Shown here one piece after another: positions 7,257 through 11,894 of a stretch of 11,894 bases of DNA (positions are counted from its first letter, which is position 1; every line of letters begins with the position of its first letter). The notes beneath the pieces were generated by a model. It saw only the letters and a program-made list of their open reading frames with translations, did not search any database and was not told the DNA's origin. Source of the stretch: Gammaproteobacteria bacterium (GTDB taxonomy: Bacteria > Pseudomonadota > Gammaproteobacteria > Tenderiales > Tenderiaceae); NCBI GenBank assembly GCA_024276775.1, contig JAJRWO010000298.1, forward strand, positions 1 through 11,894. Direction: 5' to 3'. The position numbers and the translations under genes are program-made.

Positions 7257-8108
7257 TTAATTCACCATCGCTTTTTTCAGTTTTTTAATGGCATTGGCTT
7301 CCAGTTGCCGAATACGTTCAGCAGAAACACCATATTTATCCGCCAATTCATGCAGGGTTATCTTTTTATCCACCAACCAGCGGCTGTGCAGAATATCGAG
7401 GCTACGGGCATCCAGTTGCGACAAGGCGTCGCGTAGCTGCTGCTGGTTTTGTGCCTGCCACTGATTATCTTCCAGCTCTTTGGCGGGGCCTGGGCGATGA
7501 TCGCTCAAATAAGCCGCTGGTGTAACAGCTACCTCGTCATCACTATCATTGCTATATGGATCAAACGCAGCATCACGCGAATTGAGACGGGTTTCCATCT
7601 CGCGCACATTGTCTCTGGTCACGCCCAGGTCGTTGGCAATATTGGAAATTTCATCCTCATTCATCACACCAAGACGGACACGCGCCTTACGCAGATTAAA
7701 AAACAATTTACGTTGTGCTTTGGTCGTCGCCACTTTAACGATACGCCAGTTACGCAACACGTATTCATGAATTTCAGCCTTGATCCAATGCACAGCAAAA
7801 GAGACTAAACGCACATTCATATCAGGATTAAAGCGCTTCACAGCCTTCATCAAGCCGATACTGCCTTCCTGAATCAGGTCGGCCTCGGGCAAACCATAAC
7901 CCCGGTAACCTCGGGCAATGTAGGCAACAAAGCGTAAATTGGACAAGACCAAGCGACGCGCAGCCTCCAGGTCATTTTCATCACGTAAACGAATGGCCAG
8001 TTCTCGCTCTTCCTCAGCACTCAATACAGGAATGCCAGCCGCCGCCGCCAAATAGGCCTCAATGCTGTGGGTTGGGAGGGTTAGAGCTAAATCCAAGCTT
8101 TTACTCAT
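7257..8108 (-). CDS. rpoH: RNA polymerase heat-shock sigma factor RpoH (sigma-32)
   Basis: The 283-residue product is full length (E. coli RpoH has 284). It directs RNA polymerase to heat-shock promoters for chaperones and proteases. Region 2 is plain: DLIQEGSIGLMKAV (77-90) and the -10-recognition segment with SFAVHWIKAEIHEYVLRNW (103-121). The RpoH box QRKLFFNLR (132-140), specific to this sigma class and involved in core binding and turnover control, is intact. Region 4.2 forms the -35-binding helix-turn-helix (about 251-276, TLHELADKYGVSAERIRQLE). The ATG at 8108 has an AGAGG site about 10 bases upstream. It follows ftsX after 165 bp, the order usual in gammaproteobacteria. That gap carries sigma-70-like and sigma-E-like promoter matches, so rpoH can probably be transcribed separately from ftsYEX, and a strong terminator ends it. 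Confidence 0.98.
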   Translation of the reverse strand: MSKSLDLALTLPTHSIEAYLAAAAGIPVLSAEEERELAIRLRDENDLEAARRLVLSNLRFVAYIARGYRGYGLPEADLIQEGSIGLMKAVKRFNPDMNVRLVSFAVHWIKAEIHEYVLRNWRIVKVATTKAQRKLFFNLRKARVRLGVMNEDEISNIANDLGVTRDNVREMETRLNSRDAAFDPYSNDSDDEVAVTPAAYLSDHRPGPAKELEDNQWQAQNQQQLRDALSQLDARSLDILHSRWLVDKKITLHELADKYGVSAERIRQLEANAIKKLKKAMVN

Positions 8109-8200
8109 ATCTGCGTTTACCTCTTTGTCAGTTGCCAGCGTTCATGTACAGGTTTGTTTCTGCCCCGGCCTGTCAATCGCACTTTAAATTTCTACTTAAC

Positions 8201-8230
8201 ATTCTAGCAGTCATACCTTGTGAGTGCCAA
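8201..8230 (-). promoter_or_regulatory. Putative sigma-70 promoter of rpoH
   Basis: On the minus strand TTGGCA (8230-8225) and TAGAAT (8206-8201) are 18 bp apart, each matching consensus at 5/6, and the -10 is preceded by TGC, an extended -10 element. Transcription would begin near 8194, leaving a leader of roughly 85 bases. Confidence 0.55.
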
Positions 8231-8246
8231 TCCACACAAAAGTTCC
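8219..8246 (-). promoter_or_regulatory. Putative sigma-E (RpoE) promoter of rpoH
   Basis: On the minus strand GGAACTT (8246-8240) is an exact match to the sigma-E -35 consensus. After 16 bp comes TCACA (8223-8219), a partial match to the -10 TCTGA. E. coli rpoH is known to have a sigma-E promoter for extreme heat, which supports the reading; the weak -10 is the doubt. It overlaps the sigma-70-like promoter. Confidence 0.45.
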
Positions 8247-8273
8247 TACAAAAAATAAAATAAAATCAATATG

Positions 8274-9260
8274 TTAAGAAGGCTCTATCGCTCGCAAATG
8301 CCGTCCTGTGGCTGACCAGGCACCCAATAAACCGAACAATGGCCCCAAGACCAATAGTAACAAGGTGGTCTTGGCATCAACCAGACCAAGAGAGAAATTA
8401 CTGCCGTAAAGTTCGGCCAATTGCCGCACCGGCTGATCCAGGTTAACCAACAGCACGCTCACCAACAACCAAGCCAGCAGGCCGCCAAACAGACCAAACC
8501 ACATACCATTGTATAAAAATGGCCTGCGGATAAAACCATCACTACCACCAATGAGCTTAATCACTTCGATCTCGTCATGCCGGCTCTGAATCGCCAGACG
8601 AATGGTGTTACCAATGATAAACAACACGGCCAATGCCAGCAGTCCACCCCACAGCAGCACAGCGCGCTCAGCCAGGCGGATTAAACCATGCAGACGCTGC
8701 AGCCATTCCAGATCCAATTGGGCCAGATCCACCTCGGAACGCTGAGACAAGCGCTGTCGCAATGCTTCTACTGCAACAGGTGCCTGAAATGCCAGCGCCG
8801 GGTTCACCAGCATGACCCCAGGCAAGGGATTCTGATCCAAAAGTTCTAAAGCATCGCCCAAACCAGATGTTTTTTTAAATTCCTCCAGTGCTTGCTCTGG
8901 GCTGATATATTCGAGGCTACCGATCTCGGGCCAGCTATTTAATTCTGTTGTCAAACCCGCCAGTCCCTGAGCAGGTAACTTGGCCTGCAAAAACAGAGAC
9001 ACTTGCGCCGACGTTTGCCAACTCGCCCCCAGACTATCAACTTTGCTGAGAAAAACATGCAGGGTTGCTGGCAAGGCCAGCGCAATACCGATCACCATAA
9101 TAGTCATCAAGTTACCACCTAGTGAACGTCCCAGTTGGGCCAAGGTGGTGGTGAGCACATGAAAATGCAAGGCAAAATAATTTCGTAAACGCTGTTTTAG
9201 GCCCGCGCGGCTGCGCTGTGCTGATGGCCTTGACGGTTTGGCTCTTACCGGTTTAAGCAC
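8274..9260 (-). CDS. ftsX: Cell division protein FtsX
   Basis: FtsX is the membrane subunit of the FtsEX ABC-type complex at the division septum. It does not transport; it relays ATP hydrolysis by FtsE to periplasmic activators of peptidoglycan amidases such as EnvC. I choose GTG at 9260 because AGGGAGGG lies 8 bases upstream. A longer frame from TTG 9284 would be translated through that site and has none of its own. The 328-residue product has a basic cytoplasmic N terminus, a first membrane helix (about 50-70), a large periplasmic domain (about 70-195) and three more helices (about 198-220, 252-273, 297-317). The conserved cytoplasmic segment RHDEIEVIKLIGGSDGFIRR lies between helices 2 and 3. 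Its start overlaps the end of ftsE by 8 bp, indicating translational coupling and balanced subunit synthesis. Confidence 0.95.
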   Translation of the reverse strand: MLKPVRAKPSRPSAQRSRAGLKQRLRNYFALHFHVLTTTLAQLGRSLGGNLMTIMVIGIALALPATLHVFLSKVDSLGASWQTSAQVSLFLQAKLPAQGLAGLTTELNSWPEIGSLEYISPEQALEEFKKTSGLGDALELLDQNPLPGVMLVNPALAFQAPVAVEALRQRLSQRSEVDLAQLDLEWLQRLHGLIRLAERAVLLWGGLLALAVLFIIGNTIRLAIQSRHDEIEVIKLIGGSDGFIRRPFLYNGMWFGLFGGLLAWLLVSVLLVNLDQPVRQLAELYGSNFSLGLVDAKTTLLLLVLGPLFGLLGAWSATGRHLRAIEPS

Positions 9261-9933
9261 CGCCGAGCCCTCCCTGATCAGCAAGCAAACGCCCCTTGCT
9301 TAACACCATGATACGCTTATCCATTGCGCCGATCAGTTCCAGGTCATGCGAAGCAATCAACACCGTCACTCCCACTTGATTAAACTGCTCAAACAACAAC
9401 ATAATCTCACGCGATAAAGCCGGATCCAAGTTGCCGGTAGGTTCATCCGCAATCAGCACCTTGGGACGATTCACCACTGCCCGGGCAATACCAACCCGTT
9501 GTCGCTCACCACCGGAAAGATAAACCGGAAAGTCATTTTCCCGCTGCAACAACCCGACCTTATCCAGCGCCGCCCTGACCCGCCGCCCGACTTCACGCGG
9601 ATGGTGCGCCCCTGAAACCAGTAACGGCAGGGCAACATTGTCAAAAACAGTCCGCTCATTGAGCAGTTTACTGTCTTGAAAGATGACCCCTATGTCACGC
9701 CGCAATGCCGGAATTTTGCGCCGTTTCACCCGCACCAGCGGTCGTTCATCAATGGTGATACTGCCAGCACTGGGGCGCTCGATGAGGGGAATCATCTTCA
9801 ATAAAGTGCTTTTACCGGCACCGGAGTGACCGGTGAGAAAGACCATCTCAGCCTTTGCAATATGCAAGCTGATATCCTTCAAGGCGTCAAAGCCGTTCGC
9901 ATAACGCTTGCTGACATTGCTGAACTGAATCAT
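9253..9933 (-). CDS. ftsE: Cell division ATP-binding protein FtsE
   Basis: The cytoplasmic ATPase of the FtsEX complex, 226 residues, about the family's usual length. All ABC motifs are present: Walker A GHSGAGKST (35-43), Q-loop Gln86 in IFQDSKLL, signature LSGGERQRV (139-147), Walker B VLIADEP with catalytic Glu164, D-loop NLD and H-loop His196 in ASHD. The beginning MIQFSNVSKRY is typical of FtsE, and its place between ftsY and ftsX confirms identity against other small ABC ATPases such as LolD. The ATG at 9933 has no good Shine-Dalgarno sequence nearby. A 121-bp gap separates it from ftsY, with a possible internal promoter and inverted repeats. The stop overlaps the ftsX GTG start. Confidence 0.97.
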   Translation of the reverse strand: MIQFSNVSKRYANGFDALKDISLHIAKAEMVFLTGHSGAGKSTLLKMIPLIERPSAGSITIDERPLVRVKRRKIPALRRDIGVIFQDSKLLNERTVFDNVALPLLVSGAHHPREVGRRVRAALDKVGLLQRENDFPVYLSGGERQRVGIARAVVNRPKVLIADEPTGNLDPALSREIMLLFEQFNQVGVTVLIASHDLELIGAMDKRIMVLSKGRLLADQGGLGGA

Positions 9934-9959
9934 GTCTGTTTAATTAAATCTCGCACACC

Positions 9960-9986
9960 ATTATCAAATATAAATGAAAGTCTGAA
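9960..9986 (-). promoter_or_regulatory. Possible internal promoter ahead of ftsE
   Basis: On the minus strand TTCAGA (9986-9981) and GATAAT (9965-9960) are separated by 15 bp, matching consensus at 4/6 and 5/6. The spacing is short and the region AT-rich, so it may be chance. Confidence 0.25.
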
Positions 9987-10041
9987 TGCAGTACAGTGTC
10001 GTAAGGTGGCCAAATCACACGGCCTTCCATTCAGGCGACAC
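9982..10041 (-). repeat. Interleaved inverted repeats in the ftsY-ftsE gap
   Basis: CTGAATG (9982-9988) is complementary to CATTCAG (10028-10034), and GTGTCG (9996-10001) to CGACAC (10036-10041). The pairs interleave, so an RNA could adopt either stem or a pseudoknot. GGCC (10008-10011 and 10021-10024) adds a small inner stem. Matches of this length can occur by chance in 120 bp. Confidence 0.3.
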
Positions 10042-10054
10042 AACTCTGGGGCTG

Positions 10055-11107
10055 TTATTCTGCCTCGATAGCCTCTGGTTTAACCAGCAACGCATCAATA
10101 AACTCTTCCGCATTGAAATCACGCAGATCATCAATACCCTCGCCAATACCAATCAAACGAATCGGCAACGCCAATTTTTTGGTAATGGCAAATACGACTC
10201 CCCCCTTGGCCGTACCATCAAGCTTGGTCAGCACCAGCCCGGACACATTCACCGCTTTATGGAACTGCTCTGCCTGAATAACCGCATTTTGGCCAATACC
10301 ACCATCCAGCACCAACAACACTTCGTGTGGTGTGTTTTCATCCAATTTACCCATCACCCGTTTAACTTTTTTCAACTCTTCCATCAGGTTAGACTGGGTA
10401 TGCAAACGCCCGGCGGTATCAACAATCAAGACATCCACTTTACGCGCCTTGGCTGCCTGCACGGCATCATAGGCGACCGAAGCAGGGTCAGAACTGCGTT
10501 CCGTTGCAACCACTGGAATATTATTACGCTCGCCCCAGATTTGCAGCTGCTCCACCGCAGCGGCACGAAAGGTGTCCCCCGCCGCCAACATTACCGACTT
10601 GCCTTGAGCCTGAAAACGCTTGGCCAGTTTGCCGATCGTCGTGGTCTTGCCTGCGCCATTAATACCGACCATCAGGATGACATACGGATCAGATTGATTT
10701 TCAACAACCAGCGGTTTGCTCACTGGCTGCAGAATTTCGAGCATGTTTTCGCGCAGGGCAGCAAACAGAGCATCAACATCACCCAGTTGCTTACGTTTCA
10801 TTCGTCCGGTAAGGTCGTCGATAATTTCCATGGTGGCATCAACCCCCACATCGGCGGTCAATAGCTGGGTTTCAAGCGCATCAAGCACATCGGCATCGAT
10901 AGCCTTTTTACCGACAACTAAACTGGCAACACCCTCACTGATATTAGTACTGGTGCGGCTAAGACGCTCTTTAAGACGGCCGAAAAAACCGGTTTTTGCA
11001 GGCGTCTCCTGCTCTGCAAGCCTGACAGAGGGGGCGGCGGTCGCTTGTTCTACTTCAGGTGAGGCCGACTCAGCCTCATCCTTCTTTTTTTTGCCAAAAC
11101 CAAACAT
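10055..11107 (-). CDS. ftsY: Signal recognition particle receptor FtsY
   Basis: FtsY is the SRP receptor GTPase, which docks ribosomes bearing membrane-protein nascent chains to the inner membrane. The 350-residue product has a short charged N terminus starting MFGFGKKKKDE and a Glu/Ala-rich A region (to about 38), far shorter than in E. coli. The N domain (about 40-135) and G domain follow. GTPase motifs: P-loop GINGAGKTTT (148-157), DTFRAAA (178-184), DTAGR (230-234), TKLDG (294-298) and GIGEGIDDLRDF (320-331). The motif usually written DxxTGQN reads DGGIGQN (268-274), with Ile271 in place of the conserved Thr. The ATG at 11107 has AGAGG close upstream (about 4-base spacing). It heads the ftsYEX-rpoH block and diverges from the M16 peptidase gene across 134 bp. 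Confidence 0.98.
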   Translation of the reverse strand: MFGFGKKKKDEAESASPEVEQATAAPSVRLAEQETPAKTGFFGRLKERLSRTSTNISEGVASLVVGKKAIDADVLDALETQLLTADVGVDATMEIIDDLTGRMKRKQLGDVDALFAALRENMLEILQPVSKPLVVENQSDPYVILMVGINGAGKTTTIGKLAKRFQAQGKSVMLAAGDTFRAAAVEQLQIWGERNNIPVVATERSSDPASVAYDAVQAAKARKVDVLIVDTAGRLHTQSNLMEELKKVKRVMGKLDENTPHEVLLVLDGGIGQNAVIQAEQFHKAVNVSGLVLTKLDGTAKGGVVFAITKKLALPIRLIGIGEGIDDLRDFNAEEFIDALLVKPEAIEAE

Positions 11108-11241
11108 AAAACCTCTTGGCTACAAGTATATGTTGTTGAGTGAATTGTTTGAGTTCATCGCGGTCGAAATATGGATGAATTTCAGATAGGCTATGCTACC
11201 ACACTGGATTCCAAAGCTGGCTACTCAAAGGGAATAAGAGA
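11108..11241. promoter_or_regulatory. Divergent intergenic region between ftsY and the M16 peptidase gene
   Basis: Both genes must be transcribed outward from this 134-bp gap or from sites within their neighbours. On the minus strand TATACT (11130-11125) resembles a -10 for ftsY but has a poor -35 and would leave a leader of only about 10 bases. For the peptidase, TATGCT around 11191 is equally weak. AAGGGA (11228-11233) is a good ribosome binding site 8 bases before the peptidase ATG. Confidence 0.35.
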
Positions 11242-11894
11242 ATGAAAACCAGATTAACACTCGCAGCACTGTTCAGTTTTATCCTCGGCGGCTGCGCCAC
11301 ACTGCAACAAAGTAACACCCCTGCCAATCACTCAAGCAACAATACCGCCGTACACGAGTACCAACTTGATAACGGCATGAAAATTTTCGTTAAGGAAGAT
11401 CATCGCGCCCCAGTCGTTGCCGCCATGGTTTGGTATAAGGTTGGCAGCAGTTATGAAAACAACGGCACTACCGGCGTGTCGCATGTGCTAGAGCACATGA
11501 TGTTCAAAGGCACCGAGAAATACGGACCGGGTGAGTTTTCACGCATCATTGCCGAAAATGGCGGCAAGGAAAACGCCTTCACCAGCCGCGACTACACCGC
11601 CTATTTCCAGCGCCTGCATAAAGATAAACTCGAAATCAGCATCCGCATGGAAGCCGACCGCATGCGCGGCATGGAGGTAGCTGATGAGGAGTTTGCCAAA
11701 GAAATTCAAGTTGTCATCGAAGAACGGCGTATGCGTACCGAAGATAATCCCGAATCACTCACTTACGAGGCATTTAGCGCTAGCGCCTATACCACCAACC
11801 CCTATCGCCGCCCGGTAATTGGCTGGATGAATGACCTGGAGCATATGACCGCCCAGGACATCCGCGACTGGTACCAGGTCTGGTATGCACCCAA
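11242..11894 (+). CDS. M16-family zinc metallopeptidase lipoprotein, 5' part only
   Basis: The frame starts at ATG 11242 and runs off the window after 217 residues; M16 proteins of this kind are usually 430-500 or about 900 residues, so half or more is missing. The N terminus MKTRLTLAALFSFILGGC is a lipoprotein signal with lipobox LGGC (Cys18), followed by a Ser/Asn-rich linker, so the enzyme is probably membrane-anchored and faces the periplasm. The inverted zinc motif HVLEH is at 81-85 (zinc ligands His81 and His85, catalytic Glu84), and the third ligand is probably Glu161 or Glu160 in VVIEERRMR, at the family's usual distance of about 80 residues. It is therefore the active subunit. In Pseudomonas a pair of M16 genes lies divergent to ftsY, so a second M16 gene may follow beyond the window. 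Substrate unknown. Confidence 0.93.
   Translation, partial: MKTRLTLAALFSFILGGCATLQQSNTPANHSSNNTAVHEYQLDNGMKIFVKEDHRAPVVAAMVWYKVGSSYENNGTTGVSHVLEHMMFKGTEKYGPGEFSRIIAENGGKENAFTSRDYTAYFQRLHKDKLEISIRMEADRMRGMEVADEEFAKEIQVVIEERRMRTEDNPESLTYEAFSASAYTTNPYRRPVIGWMNDLEHMTAQDIRDWYQVWYAP

Noticed and set aside
9986..10864. 292-codon plus-strand ORF opposite ftsY
   Set aside because: It is fully antisense to a certain ftsY, its His/Gln/Asn-rich product resembles no family, and it has no ribosome binding site; it is a by-product of ftsY codon use.

Overview
The window looks like chromosomal DNA of a gammaproteobacterium of medium GC content (near 50% by eye, not counted). The best evidence is the right half. 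ftsY, ftsE, ftsX and rpoH lie in that order on the minus strand, with an M16 metallopeptidase gene pointing away from ftsY. That arrangement is typical of Pseudomonas-like and related marine gammaproteobacteria. RpoH carries the diagnostic RpoH box. A BacNav-type sodium/calcium channel gene nearby is compatible with a marine or brackish lifestyle, but this is inference; genus cannot be assigned.

Left, plus strand (1-5026): the 3' part of an internalin-like leucine-rich-repeat protein; a 397-bp spacer with an 11-C tract and no convincing gene; then a large lipoprotein of the subtilisin (S8) family with Ig/PKD-like domains before the protease and a MAM/M6-like domain after it, closed by a clear intrinsic terminator. 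Both proteins look like surface or secreted accessory products.

Middle, minus strand (5246-7141): an EamA-type drug/metabolite transporter and a voltage-gated cation channel with an acidic selectivity filter. Each appears to have its own leader.

Right, minus strand (7200-11107): the conserved ftsY-ftsE-ftsX-rpoH block. FtsY is the SRP receptor, FtsE and FtsX form the ABC-type complex that activates septal peptidoglycan hydrolases, and RpoH is the heat-shock sigma factor. ftsE and ftsX overlap by 8 bp. rpoH has a 165-bp leader holding a sigma-70-like promoter and an overlapping sigma-E-like promoter, and ends at a strong terminator. The divergent gene at 11242 is a lipoprotein M16 zinc peptidase cut by the window edge.

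I saw no CRISPR array, tRNA, rRNA, IS element or phage gene, and no evidence for a novel multi-gene defence or mobile system. The most interesting items are the channel's selectivity filter, the two-type LRR super-repeat, the multidomain protease and the rpoH promoter region.
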